This document shows, piece by piece, positions 24,842-35,164 of a stretch of 64,000 nucleotides of DNA. This DNA is from JACPVF01 sp964502095 (GTDB taxonomy: Bacteria; Chloroflexota; Anaerolineae; Anaerolineales; Villigracilaceae). The stretch lies in the NCBI GenBank assembly GCA_964502095.1, contig CAZCUF010000003.1, positions 124,001-188,000 of the forward strand, read 5' to 3'. Position 1 is the first letter of the stretch, and every line of letters starts with the position of its first letter. The translations under genes were made by a program, and so were the position numbers. The notes beneath the pieces are model-generated. The model searched no databases and was not told the origin of the DNA. It worked only from the letters and a program-made list of their open reading frames with translations.

Positions 24842-26584
24842 CTATCGATCCGTCTCGCCCATCACCACGTCCAACACGCCGAACAGCGCAACGAAGTCGG
24901 CGATCTTGGTGCCGATGCACATCTTTTCCAGCGCGGTGATATTGATGAAGGAAGGCGCGCGCACGTGATAGCGCCACGGATTGGGCTTGCCGTTCGAGAT
25001 GACATAATAGCCGAGTTCGCCCTTCGGCGATTCGATGCGCCCATACGCTTCACCTGCCGGGACCCGAACCTGGTATTGCAGTTTCTGCGAGTTGATCGGC
25101 CCCTCGGGAATCTGCTTGACGGCCTGCTGTAGAATCCGCAAGGATTGGTAGATCTCATCGAGACGAATCAAATAGTTGTCGTATAAATCGCCATGCTGGC
25201 GGCAGGCCACGTCGAATTCGAAGCGGTCATAGATGGAGTACGGGTCGGCGCGGCGGATATCGTATGGCACGCCCGCGGCGCGTAGAACCGGGCCGGTCAT
25301 CGAATATTGAACCGCGCTTTCGCCGTCCAGCACATGCACGCCTTTCAAACGCGAGACCAGCACCTCGTTCTCGGTGAGGAAGCGATCCATCTCATCGGTC
25401 TTGGCGGGCAGGCGTTCAAAGACCAGGTCCCTGATCTTCTGCATTACATCTTCGGGTATATCGCGTACCACGCCGCCGAAGCGGAAGTAGTTGCACATCA
25501 TGCGCGCGCCGGAGACGGCTTCGAAGATGTCGAGCACGAGTTCGCGTTCCTCGAAGGCATACAGGGCGGGCGTGTACATGGCGCCCAGATCGTTCAACAG
25601 GTTGCCGATGAACACAAGATGATTCTGTACGCGGCTCAGTTCGGCCATGATCACGCGGATGTATTCGGCGCGCTCAGCCACCGGAATCTTCATCAGCTTT
25701 TCCACGGCCAGCGCGTAGCCGAAGTTGTTACTCATCGAGTTGAAGTAATCGAGCCGGTCGGTATATGGCATGATCTGCAGAAAGGTATTGCGCTCGCCGA
25801 TCTTCTCGTGATTACGATGCAGATAACCCATCACCGGCTTCAGTCCCACAATGGTTTCGCCATCAAGCGTGATAACAGCGCGGAAAACGCCGTGCGTGGA
25901 AGGATGCTGTGGCCCCATGTTGATGACGATACGGTCGGTGCTTAATCCGTTTTCGTTTTTTACCGTGTAGCGGGCCAACGAACCGTATAACATGGCATCG
26001 CCTTCGGGAATCCATTTTTCGGGATCGAAGTCCTGGGGAAAACTTAGATTGTCTTTATACGGATTCTTGTCTTCGGCCATGTAGAAGCGCCCATCCGGCC
26101 AGCGGCTTTTGAAGGGCTTGGTCTCCTCTTCGTAAAAGCCTTCCTTCCAATCCTTGCGAAGCGGATAGCCTTCGAAACCTTCCCACATCAAAATGCGGCG
26201 CAGATCGGGATGTCCCACGAATTTGATGCCGAGCAAATCCCAAACTTCGCGTTCCTGTAAATCCGCGCCCGGCCAGAGATTATGTAATGAAGGCACTTCC
26301 ACCGGGTCTGCGCGAGGAACCTGAACCTTGAAGACCAGCCCCGGGCCGCCGATGGTGCGATAAGCGTGATAGACCACCTCCATTTTATTTTCGGGGAGAT
26401 AGTCCACGCCGGTGACGCTGGAGAGCAGATCGAAACCGAGTTCATCGCGGATGACGGTTGCGACTTCGATCAATTTATCTGTTTCAACGATGAAGCCGCT
26501 GTACCCGGGGCGCGTATCGACAGTGGCGATGCCGGGGAAGCGAACAGTCAGGTCGATCACGGAGGTTTGAGCCGGGGCTGTCAT
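24842..26584 (-). CDS. nuoCD: NADH-quinone oxidoreductase fused subunit C/D
   Basis: A 580-residue fusion. Residues 1-170 are NuoC (30-kDa type, with LQEREVWDLLGIKFVGHPDL). Residues about 210-580 are NuoD (49-kDa type), which begins RIVINMGPQHPSTHGVFRAV, contains the quinone-site His, and ends with FVALFGVLDVVMGETDR. A linker of about 40 residues joins them. Fusion of C and D is known in Enterobacteria and other groups. It overlaps nuoB by 4 nt. Confidence 0.95.
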   Translation of the reverse strand: MTAPAQTSVIDLTVRFPGIATVDTRPGYSGFIVETDKLIEVATVIRDELGFDLLSSVTGVDYLPENKMEVVYHAYRTIGGPGLVFKVQVPRADPVEVPSLHNLWPGADLQEREVWDLLGIKFVGHPDLRRILMWEGFEGYPLRKDWKEGFYEEETKPFKSRWPDGRFYMAEDKNPYKDNLSFPQDFDPEKWIPEGDAMLYGSLARYTVKNENGLSTDRIVINMGPQHPSTHGVFRAVITLDGETIVGLKPVMGYLHRNHEKIGERNTFLQIMPYTDRLDYFNSMSNNFGYALAVEKLMKIPVAERAEYIRVIMAELSRVQNHLVFIGNLLNDLGAMYTPALYAFEERELVLDIFEAVSGARMMCNYFRFGGVVRDIPEDVMQKIRDLVFERLPAKTDEMDRFLTENEVLVSRLKGVHVLDGESAVQYSMTGPVLRAAGVPYDIRRADPYSIYDRFEFDVACRQHGDLYDNYLIRLDEIYQSLRILQQAVKQIPEGPINSQKLQYQVRVPAGEAYGRIESPKGELGYYVISNGKPNPWRYHVRAPSFINITALEKMCIGTKIADFVALFGVLDVVMGETDR

Positions 26585-27225
26585 ACCGCCTCCTGTGTTT
26601 GTGTTGGTCTGACCGCGGCGATGCTCTTGATCTCGGAATTGCGGCGCGGGTCGATCAGGTCCGGGCCGAGAATGGGTTCCGGTATGGAGACTGTATCCGG
26701 CCCTTTGCGATACCAGCGCACTTTGCGAATCGACTCTTTATCGATCTTTTCCTGCAACTTGATCAGGCCCGCGATCAACGCTTGCGGGGTGGGCGGACAG
26801 CCGGGAATGTAAACGTCCACCGGGATGAATTTATCCACGCCCGCCACGACGTTGTAACCCTCCTTAAATGGCCCGCCGCCCGAAGCGCATGCGCCCATGG
26901 CGACCACGTATTTGGGTTCGGGCATTTGATTGTAGAGACGCACGATGGCGGGCGTCATCTTTTTGGTGAGTGTGCCGGCCACGATCATCAGATCCGTCTG
27001 GCGCGGGCTGGGGCGCATGACTTCCATGCCAAAGCGGGCAAGGTCGTAGCGCGCCGTTTGCGCCACGATCATTTCGATGGCACAGCAGGCCAGGCCGAAC
27101 ATCAACGGCCAGAGCGAGGAGCGGCGTCCCCAGTTGTAGATGCGATCGAGATTGGTGATCGCTACGGCATGTTCAAGGTCCAGCGGTATGTTGTAGTCGG
27201 GCAGGCTGAGTCTTTCGTCATCCAT
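26581..27225 (-). CDS. nuoB: NADH-quinone oxidoreductase subunit B
   Basis: A 214-residue PSST-type subunit holding the terminal cluster N2. Cluster ligands are visible in FGLACCAIE (tandem Cys), MGACASGGG and PGCPPTPQAL. It reduces quinone at the interface with NuoD. Only B, CD and I of Complex I are present here; the membrane subunits are not in this window. The gene overlaps iscX by 8 nt and nuoCD by 4 nt, so it lies in a tight operon. Confidence 0.95.
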   Translation of the reverse strand: MDDERLSLPDYNIPLDLEHAVAITNLDRIYNWGRRSSLWPLMFGLACCAIEMIVAQTARYDLARFGMEVMRPSPRQTDLMIVAGTLTKKMTPAIVRLYNQMPEPKYVVAMGACASGGGPFKEGYNVVAGVDKFIPVDVYIPGCPPTPQALIAGLIKLQEKIDKESIRKVRWYRKGPDTVSIPEPILGPDLIDPRRNSEIKSIAAVRPTQTQEAV

Positions 27226-27424
27226 TCAATGTCTCCTCGAACCAGTCCTGATAGATGGCGTGCAGAATGTCGTCATTCGCGAGCGCGGGATCGTCCTCGA
27301 ATTCCTCAAGCGAGAGAGTCCATTGGTAGATTTGTTGGAGCGAGACTTCCTCCATGTTCACGTTCGGATGCTGTCTGCGTAATTCCAACGCAATGGCGTA
27401 AGTGGATTCCCAGGTGAGGATCAT
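27218..27424 (-). CDS. iscX: IscX-like Fe-S cluster assembly protein
   Basis: A 68-residue acidic protein. The core, VSLQQIYQWTLSLEEFEDDP, followed by ALANDDILHAIYQDW, aligns by eye with IscX (YfhJ), which binds IscS and iron and tunes Fe-S assembly. In Proteobacteria IscX ends the isc operon; here it opens a Complex I operon. Start chosen at ATG 27424; a GTG at 27442 is possible. It overlaps nuoB by 8 nt. Confidence 0.85.
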   Translation of the reverse strand: MILTWESTYAIALELRRQHPNVNMEEVSLQQIYQWTLSLEEFEDDPALANDDILHAIYQDWFEETLNG

Positions 27425-27507
27425 GTATTCTTTTTGTTGCACAGACGAAACGGCTTCGCCTTAATGTTGGGCGATTATAGCACTGTTGGGGAATTTTCCA
27501 GGCATTA

Positions 27508-27548
27508 ATGCAAAAATATATTTGCATAATTAAATTTATGAGTATAAT
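27508..27548 (+). promoter_or_regulatory. Leaderless promoter of the SufR-like gene with a dyad
   Basis: A 7-bp inverted repeat ATGCAAA/TTTGCAT (27508-27514 and 27521-27527) with a 6-nt spacer lies around the -35 region. TATAAT at 27543-27548 is 6 nt before the ATG at 27555. The dyad lies between this gene and the divergent iscX-nuo operon, so it could control both. Confidence 0.65.
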
Positions 27549-27554
27549 CACTTT

Positions 27555-28154
27555 ATGACCGTGACAACTGTCCGACAGAAAATTTTGTCTTACCTGCGCA
27601 AGAAGCAGTCCGCTTCGGCGCAGGAGATTGCCCAGGTGTTGCAGGTAACAGCCGCGGACGCACGCCACCATTTGAATTTGCTCGCGGCGGATGGGCGCGT
27701 GACTCCCAGCAAGGAACACAGTGCGGGGCGCGGCCGCCCTGCGCGGAGATATCAGCTTTCGAACGCGTTGCGCGGCGAGAATCTATCTGTGTTATTGGAT
27801 GCGGCGCTGGAGGAATGGCTCGGTAAATTATCTCCTTCGAAACGGGAGCAGGCCCTGGGGTCGCTGGCGAAGCGGATCGCGAATCAATCAACGCTTCCAA
27901 TCGGGCCGCTTGCGAAACGTTTGGCGGCCACTGTCGAGAAGTTGAACGCGAGTCATTATCAAGCGCGCTGGGAGGCGGGTGCGCAAGGACCGCGCATTGT
28001 GTTTGCCAATTGTCCCTACGCGGCCGTCATTGCAGAGCACCCGGAATTATGTCGAATGGACTCGGCTTTGCTCGAGGAATGGATGGCGCTGGACGCGCGT
28101 CAATTAGCGCGTATCGAACGCGGTCAGGGTGTTTGCATCTTCCTGTTAAAATAA
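27555..28154 (+). CDS. SufR-like winged-helix regulator with a Cys-rich C-terminal domain
   Basis: A 199-residue DeoR/ArsR-fold regulator with the HTH at about 19-50 (SASAQEIAQVLQVTAADARHH). The C-terminal half has Cys153 (NCPYAAVIAEHPELCRMD), Cys166 and Cys194, the arrangement of SufR-type repressors that carry an Fe-S cluster and sense Fe-S status. It is divergent from the iscX-nuo-mrp operon, which gives it a plausible target. Ligand identity is inferred from the cysteines. Confidence 0.8.
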   Translation: MTVTTVRQKILSYLRKKQSASAQEIAQVLQVTAADARHHLNLLAADGRVTPSKEHSAGRGRPARRYQLSNALRGENLSVLLDAALEEWLGKLSPSKREQALGSLAKRIANQSTLPIGPLAKRLAATVEKLNASHYQARWEAGAQGPRIVFANCPYAAVIAEHPELCRMDSALLEEWMALDARQLARIERGQGVCIFLLK

Positions 28155-28172
28155 AGCATGAAAGGAGAAAGG

Positions 28173-28694
28173 ATGAAATCGCGAACATGGTTGAGCCTAT
28201 TAAGTTTGGGTTTGATGATTTTCAGCGCGGCATGCAATCTCCCCAAAGCAACAGCGGAGGCGAATTCAAAAGCGACTGAGATCGTTGAAACCGCGGCCGC
28301 GTTATTGACCGGTACTGCCGCATCCCTGCCGACGCCTGTTCCCGCCACCGAGACTCCGATTCCCGCCGATACCAGCACGCCGACTCAAGTTTCCACTCCG
28401 AAGCCTCCAGCTGTAATTTCAGACGCGTTATGCTGGGTGGGGCCGGGCAGTCAGTATGAAGTGATTAGTGCGATTCGCGCGGGCACTCAAGTGGAACTGC
28501 TTGGGCAGGGAAGCGTTGCGGGCTGGCTGGTAGTGCGCAACCCGATCTATCACGATCCGTGCTGGATCGAAGCCAGCCGCGTACAGATCGATTCCGGATA
28601 TGACCTCTCGGGATTGAAAATCTTTTATCCGCCGCCAACGCCTACGTCGACTCCCACATTAACGCCAACTCCCACAGCAACGCCCACGCCTTGA
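28173..28694 (+). CDS. Lipoprotein with SH3-like domain and Thr-Pro stalks
   Basis: A 173-residue protein with lipoprotein signal LSLGLMIFSAAC (Cys at about 21), a Pro/Thr linker, an SH3_3-like domain (ALCWVGPGSQYEVISAIRAG, then VELLGQGSVAGWLVVRNP) and a Thr-Pro C-terminal tail. Start at 28173 is supported by AAAGGAG upstream; an in-frame ATG at 28158 lacks this. SH3-like domains of this kind often bind cell-wall peptides. The Thr-Pro stalks recur in other proteins of the window. Confidence 0.82.
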   Translation: MKSRTWLSLLSLGLMIFSAACNLPKATAEANSKATEIVETAAALLTGTAASLPTPVPATETPIPADTSTPTQVSTPKPPAVISDALCWVGPGSQYEVISAIRAGTQVELLGQGSVAGWLVVRNPIYHDPCWIEASRVQIDSGYDLSGLKIFYPPPTPTSTPTLTPTPTATPTP

Positions 28695-28735
28695 ACAAAG
28701 GAGGCGGACTTGAAAGAAGCCCGCCTCCTTTGTTT

Positions 28736-28740
<5 letters not shown>
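28694..28740 (+). terminator. Rho-independent terminator after the SH3 lipoprotein
   Basis: A 14-bp perfect stem (28694-28707 with 28721-28734) and a 13-nt loop, followed by TTTTATT. The 3' tail overlaps the stop of the convergent glmS gene. Confidence 0.85.
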
Positions 28741-30577
<1,837 letters not shown>

Positions 30578-30678
30578 AATGGGTTCCTCCAGATTTATCA
30601 TGGTCATGTCAACCGGCAGGCATCACGCGCCGACACTCCGGCTTATGGCTCTGAGATGGTTGACAGGTTGGTTCGCCG

Positions 30679-30887
30679 CTTTGCGATATTGTCGGCGCGG
30701 TTACCCGCGTGGCGTTGTCCGCAAAGTTTTACTGGAGGGAAAGGATTCGGGTTGGCATCCCGCAGGGCATCCGCTGATCTCTCGATTTTCTCCCGGTTAA
30801 GTTGCCGGGATTAACTCCATCCCGCGATGGAGAACCCTGAACCTCGTCATCCTGAGATTTGTTTATGAAATCTCAGGACCATGCGCT
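30679..30887 (-). ncRNA. Candidate glmS ribozyme (glucosamine-6-phosphate-activated self-cleaving RNA)
   Basis: The leader of glmS contains, in the order of the known ribozyme, the cleavage-site sequence A|GCGC (cut expected between 30887 and 30886), an 11-bp P1 hairpin (30850-30860 with 30868-30878), GACGAGG (30842-30848), a CAGGG/CCCTG pairing (30835-30839 with 30763-30767), GCGGATGCC (ending near 30766), then GTAAAAC (30726-30732), GGGTAAC (30700-30706), and a 7-bp pair 30679-30685/30720-30726. Two extra hairpins sit in the loop between GACGAGG and GCGGATG. The usual GCGCC reads GCGCA, a deviation. Cleavage would lower glmS expression when product is abundant. Confidence 0.82.
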
Positions 30888-30951
30888 GTCTTTCCCGTGT
30901 GATGTTTGCGATTCACCTCCTGCAAAAGGATTTGAGAACTTGTCAGCGGGG

Positions 30952-30957
30952 ATTATA
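30952..30957 (-). promoter_or_regulatory. -10 hexamer of the glmS leader
   Basis: Minus-strand TATAAT about 60 nt before the predicted cleavage site and about 370 nt before the glmS start codon. No convincing -35 at proper spacing. The rest of 30888-31063 holds no gene that I can support. Confidence 0.55.
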
Positions 30958-31063
30958 CCCTCGAACCGGCGGGCAATTTGGGGCGGGCGTGAGGATTCGG
31001 TTTCTTTTCGTCCGGTTTTCGTGAAAAAAACGTTGCTTTTCCCCTACAAACATCGCTGTACAA

Positions 31064-31092
31064 TTGACTTGCCCCTCCCGTTTTGTTATGAT
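31064..31092 (+). promoter_or_regulatory. Promoter of the TadE/vWA surface-protein operon
   Basis: TTGACT (31064-31069), a 17-nt spacer and TATGAT (31087-31092), followed by a GAGAAGG ribosome-binding site and ATG at 31108. The leader would be about 10 nt. Confidence 0.8.
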
Positions 31093-31107
31093 TTGAGAAG
31101 GCAAATC

Positions 31108-31764
31108 ATGCCGAATCTTTCCATGAAGAAACTTTTCTCCCGCTTCAAAAGCAGTCGGAATAAATCCCGCGGGCAGAGCCTGGTTGAACTGGCGCTCGTC
31201 CTGGCGGTTTTGCTTTTCATGCTGGTCGGCGTGACGGAGTATGGCTTTCTTTTAAACCGTTATCTCAACCTGGTGGATGCCACGCGCGAGGCCGCCCGCT
31301 ACGGCGCGGATATTAATCCGTTCAAGGCAAATGGCTCGGTAGACTCGAATTTCTTTGTGCGGCCTGATACCAGCCAGCCTGAGTCGATTACCAACCCGCC
31401 GGGGCTGGCCGATATTGTGGAGGATTACCTGCGGCCAGTGACGTTGGACCCAACCGTGGGCGATGATATCGTCATCTCTTTCTTCGGCATCACGGGTTCG
31501 AATGTGGTGCGCTTCCCGAATGCAAACGGCTGGAGCCGTTATGGAAATCACACCTCCAAATTTTCCATGGCCACTATTGAGGATCGAATCGATTCCAGCG
31601 CGCCGTCCACCGGCGTTTTGCTGATCGAGATTTTCTATAATTATCCGCAGACTCTTAATCTGCCGATCTTCTCGAATATCATTCCCAATCCCATTCCGGT
31701 TTACACGTACGCCATCATGCCGCTCTCGGGGGCTGAACCTACTGCAACGCCTCTCGCTCCCTGA
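31108..31764 (+). CDS. TadE-like pilus/surface protein
   Basis: A 218-residue protein with an N-terminal TadE-like segment: basic start, RGQSLVELALVLAVLLFMLV (about 25-45) and GVTEYGFLLNRYL. The family supplies minor pseudopilins or membrane-anchored subunits for Tad-type systems. The C-terminus is extracellular-type and ends in a short Thr/Pro tail. Start at 31108 is set by the ribosome-binding site; the frame continues upstream to 30859 but that part overlaps glmS leader sequence and has no signal. Confidence 0.85.
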   Translation: MPNLSMKKLFSRFKSSRNKSRGQSLVELALVLAVLLFMLVGVTEYGFLLNRYLNLVDATREAARYGADINPFKANGSVDSNFFVRPDTSQPESITNPPGLADIVEDYLRPVTLDPTVGDDIVISFFGITGSNVVRFPNANGWSRYGNHTSKFSMATIEDRIDSSAPSTGVLLIEIFYNYPQTLNLPIFSNIIPNPIPVYTYAIMPLSGAEPTATPLAP

Positions 31765-31779
31765 ACAAAGGTCTAACCT

Positions 31780-33306
31780 GTGGAAAAGCAAAAATATATT
31801 TCAAAGTATAAACAGCGTCATCGTTCCCAAAAGGGGCAGGTTCTGATCATCGTGGTCTTTGCCATTACAGCCCTGGTTGCGTTCGTTGGGCTGGTGGTGG
31901 ATACGGGCCTGGTTTTCATTCAATACGGGCGCCTGCGCCGCTCGGTGGATGCGGCGGCGTTATCGGCCTCCCTGCAATACCGGGAAGGTTACACCCCGCA
32001 GGATTTGGCGCGTGCCGCAGTGGAATTCCTCACGCTCAATGGAATTAACGACCCGTCCGCCACGGTGGACACCTGCGATACGGATGAATCCTTGTGCACA
32101 ACCCCCAAGCGCAAGCTGGTGCGCGTGATCGCCTCCTCCAACGTGCAATTGGCTTTTCTCCCTGTGGTCGGGATTCGTTCCGTTCCTTTGAGGGCGGAAG
32201 CGATTTCTGAGGCCGCTTCGGTGGATGTAGTGATAGCAATCGACCGTTCGGAATCCATGACCTTCGACGCACCCCCCGGATCGGCAGACCGCGATCCCTC
32301 GGTGTGTAACTCTAAAAATGCCGCCGCAAAGTACACCGGCGACTGCTCTCCGTTCAGCGATGTGAAGAAGGCGGCAGACGAATTTGTTGATAACCTTTAC
32401 TTCCCCTATGACCGGGTCGGCGTGGTAACCTTCGACCGCAACGTGCATCCCCTGCCTCTCGGCGACGACTCGAATTTATTTTTGCCCCTTTCGGACGATG
32501 AGAACAAGGTGCATAACATCATCGAGAAACTCTGGGTTTTTCAAGCCGGCGCAGATAACCCCGATGGTTCCGATGTGGGTGAGGCGGGCGTGACTTGCGA
32601 AGATATCAACGGATATTATGGCTATGATTTTCCGGAGCCTCCGCCTCCTGGTCCCTGCCGCGCCTACGACTGGACCGACCATGGCGGCACCGGCGCTTAC
32701 GGCGCGTTCGACTGTCCTTTGTATTGGTATCAGAACAGTCACGATTCCTCATCCTGCACAACCACGAATATCGGCGGCGGCCTGCTGGAGGCGGGCGTGA
32801 TGTTCGCACAAAACTTCCGCAAAGAATCCTTGTGGGTGGTGATTCTTCTTACAGACGGCGCGGCTAACTCTTCTGTGGATTACCTTAACGGTAATGCCGG
32901 TAATGTGTATTGCCCGCACCTGTATCTTAATTGCCGCGACGACTCAACCCTCACCCGGCATTGCGCTGACCCCGACCCCGCCAAGCAGGCGCGCTGTGAG
33001 GGCGAGGGCGGGGTGTGGAGCCCGAATGATTACGATGCAGACGACTTCGCGCGCGACATGGTGGATTATGTTGCCTACGATCAGAACGCGCTGATCTTCT
33101 CGATTGGATTGGGCGATCTAACCTTAAAGCCAGCCATTGACCCGGCCGGTGAAAGCCTGTTGAAGTACGCCGCGGACGCTGGCGACGGCGACCCCAATTC
33201 CAACGGCGCGGAAAATGGTTTTTATTATTATTCTCCCAGCGGAAGCCAATTGCGCCAGATCTTTGCTCAAATCGCGAATAAAATCGCAGTCCGCCTGACT
33301 CATTAG
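31780..33306 (+). CDS. TadG-like protein with von Willebrand factor A domain
   Basis: A 508-residue protein starting at a GTG. It has an N-terminal TadG-type helix (GQVLIIVVFAITALVAFVGL, about 19-38) with VDTGLVFIQYGRLRRSVDAAAL, and a vWA domain starting near 149 with the MIDAS motif DRSES (155-159). Many cysteines (for example YCPHLYLNCRDD) imply extracellular disulfides. vWA domains bind other proteins through a metal ion, so it is a candidate adhesin or structural subunit. It lies between two TadE-like genes. Confidence 0.85.
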   Translation: MEKQKYISKYKQRHRSQKGQVLIIVVFAITALVAFVGLVVDTGLVFIQYGRLRRSVDAAALSASLQYREGYTPQDLARAAVEFLTLNGINDPSATVDTCDTDESLCTTPKRKLVRVIASSNVQLAFLPVVGIRSVPLRAEAISEAASVDVVIAIDRSESMTFDAPPGSADRDPSVCNSKNAAAKYTGDCSPFSDVKKAADEFVDNLYFPYDRVGVVTFDRNVHPLPLGDDSNLFLPLSDDENKVHNIIEKLWVFQAGADNPDGSDVGEAGVTCEDINGYYGYDFPEPPPPGPCRAYDWTDHGGTGAYGAFDCPLYWYQNSHDSSSCTTTNIGGGLLEAGVMFAQNFRKESLWVVILLTDGAANSSVDYLNGNAGNVYCPHLYLNCRDDSTLTRHCADPDPAKQARCEGEGGVWSPNDYDADDFARDMVDYVAYDQNALIFSIGLGDLTLKPAIDPAGESLLKYAADAGDGDPNSNGAENGFYYYSPSGSQLRQIFAQIANKIAVRLTH

Positions 33307-33318
33307 CCAGAGGCCATT

Positions 33319-35055
33319 ATGCAACGTTCTCAACCTCGTACATTCCGCGCCATTGGGCGATTTTCAAAAGGGCAGAGTCCATCTCAGGCCTTATTGGAAT
33401 TCGCGCTGGCCCTGCCCATCCTGCTGATCGTGATCTTCGGCATCATTGACTTTGCCCTGCTGTTTCAGGCCTGGCTTTCGGTGGAGAACATTGCGCGCCA
33501 GACCATTCGCTATGCTGTAACGGGTGAGTTCGATCCTTCTCATTGTGTGGATTACGATGGGGATGGCACCCTGTGTGGCGGGGCCAGCCAGGATGCGGAA
33601 GAAGATGCGGCCCGCCTAGCCAGTATTCATGATGTGGCGAATCAATGGGCGGTTGCCATTTTCCGCAATAATACTCTGGCCTTTAATGCCGTGAACGAAC
33701 GCGGGTACTTCAGAGTTACTGTCTGTTCCAGCCGTGATGCCAATCCCAAAGACGGTGTGGCAGATTTTCTTTTGATCAAGCCCGTCATGGGCGGCGCCAC
33801 ATACGGGGATTGTCTCTATAACGGGGCGCGAAAGGAAGATGCCGGCGCTCCGGGTGACCGCGTGGCGATTCTGGTGGATTTCAATCATCCGTATATCACG
33901 CCCTTTATTCAAACGATCTGGCCGTATGTTCACCTGGTCTCTTTTCGTGAAGGTATCGTGGAAAAATTCCGCGTGGCGCGCGTCATCAGCATCCCGCCGC
34001 AGTTCAACGTCCCGACGAATTCGCCCACGAATACACTGCCTCCAACCGCCACCTATACTCCTACGGCCACAGCTACGTATACGCTGACTTTTACGCCCAC
34101 TCAAACGCCAACGACTACGTATACGCCGACGAACACCTTCACGCCGACTATGACCTTCACGCCGACGGCGACGCCGACGCCTGACTGCAGTCAGTTCTTC
34201 TTTAGCAACGACTTTACCGAGGGCTTTTACAACGGGTCGAAACCGCGCCTTTCCATTTCGATCCGTAACAATAGCGATCAGGATACCTACATTGCCGCCA
34301 TTGTGTTCGATTGGCGCGCTTATGATGCCGCCAACCCCAGCCAGAGTTTGGATCGCTGGCGGTTTAACGGAAACACCATTGTCAGCGCGAACGACCCGGA
34401 TTCTCCCACCACCTGGGCCTTGGTCGGAAACGGGAATTCCAGTGTGCTGTTATCGGACAACGCCACGCGCACCTTCCAGTTCGATTTCTTAAATTCTGAT
34501 TCCGACTGGTCGAATGTCCCCGAGTATTCATTCGGGCTGACAGTTGTCTTGACCAACGGCTGTGGTGCTTCCATTTCCGCCCAGCCGACGCCGACGCCTA
34601 CCAAGACCGCGACTATTACCAATACGCCGACCATTACCCGCACGCCGACCATTACCCGCACGCCGACCATTACGCGCACGCCAACCATTACGCGCACGCC
34701 GACCATCACCAATACGCCGACCATTACCAATACGCCGACCAAGACCGGTACGCCGACGCGGACAGCTACGATTACCCAAACGCCCACCAAGACCGGCACG
34801 CCGACCATTACCAATACTCCTTTACCGGCTACAATGACCTATACGCCGACGAGGACTCGCACACCGACGGCTACTCGTACGCCGACGAACTCGCCCGTGC
34901 CGCCGACTTCGACCAAGACGCCGACAAAGACTTTCACGCCGACCAAGACGCCCACCAAGACGCCCACCTATACGCCTTCGCCGCCACAGCCGACCAAGAC
35001 GTATACCCCCTCGCCGACGTTTACGCCTACAGCAACCAAGTGCTTTGACTGCTAG
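33319..35055 (+). CDS. TadE-like protein with long Thr-Pro-rich repeat stalks
   Basis: A 578-residue protein. The N-terminus is TadE-like (SPSQALLEFALALPILLIVI, about 21-40). Two Thr-Pro-rich stretches follow: about 235-290, and 415-575 with TPTIT-based units, separated by a globular domain (about 291-414, DCSQFFFSNDFTEGFYNG at its start). It ends KCFDC. Such stalks are typically glycosylated and extended in Chloroflexota surface proteins (inference). It closes the operon before a strong terminator. Confidence 0.82.
   Translation: MQRSQPRTFRAIGRFSKGQSPSQALLEFALALPILLIVIFGIIDFALLFQAWLSVENIARQTIRYAVTGEFDPSHCVDYDGDGTLCGGASQDAEEDAARLASIHDVANQWAVAIFRNNTLAFNAVNERGYFRVTVCSSRDANPKDGVADFLLIKPVMGGATYGDCLYNGARKEDAGAPGDRVAILVDFNHPYITPFIQTIWPYVHLVSFREGIVEKFRVARVISIPPQFNVPTNSPTNTLPPTATYTPTATATYTLTFTPTQTPTTTYTPTNTFTPTMTFTPTATPTPDCSQFFFSNDFTEGFYNGSKPRLSISIRNNSDQDTYIAAIVFDWRAYDAANPSQSLDRWRFNGNTIVSANDPDSPTTWALVGNGNSSVLLSDNATRTFQFDFLNSDSDWSNVPEYSFGLTVVLTNGCGASISAQPTPTPTKTATITNTPTITRTPTITRTPTITRTPTITRTPTITNTPTITNTPTKTGTPTRTATITQTPTKTGTPTITNTPLPATMTYTPTRTRTPTATRTPTNSPVPPTSTKTPTKTFTPTKTPTKTPTYTPSPPQPTKTYTPSPTFTPTATKCFDC
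34624..34740 (+). repeat. Tandem 18-bp repeats encoding TPTIT(R/N)
   Basis: About six near-identical copies of an 18-bp unit, each coding Thr-Pro-Thr-Ile-Thr-Arg or -Asn. Flanking Thr-Pro sequence is more diverged. Copy number is likely to vary by slippage or recombination. This is protein-coding repetition, not a CRISPR. Confidence 0.85.
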
Positions 35056-35086
35056 CGCGGCGATACGAGAGTAACACATTCATCTG

Positions 35087-35122
35087 CGAGAGGCCGTGTA
35101 AAAACGGCCTCTCGATTTTTTT
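35087..35122 (+). terminator. Rho-independent terminator of the surface-protein operon
   Basis: A 10-bp perfect stem (35087-35096 with 35105-35114), an 8-nt loop and a run of seven T (35116-35122). Confidence 0.92.
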
Positions 35123-35164
35123 AGAAATCGGCTTCGGAGTCGGTATAATCTTCCCGAAGGTTCC

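Noticed and set aside
30859..31107. N-terminal extension of the first TadE-like protein
   Set aside because: It overlaps the glmS ribozyme leader and the promoter at 31064-31092, and has no signal or homology; the start at 31108 has a ribosome-binding site.
34600..34820. CRISPR-like direct repeats
   Set aside because: The repeats are 18 bp, in frame, without spacers and encode TPTIT units of a surface protein.
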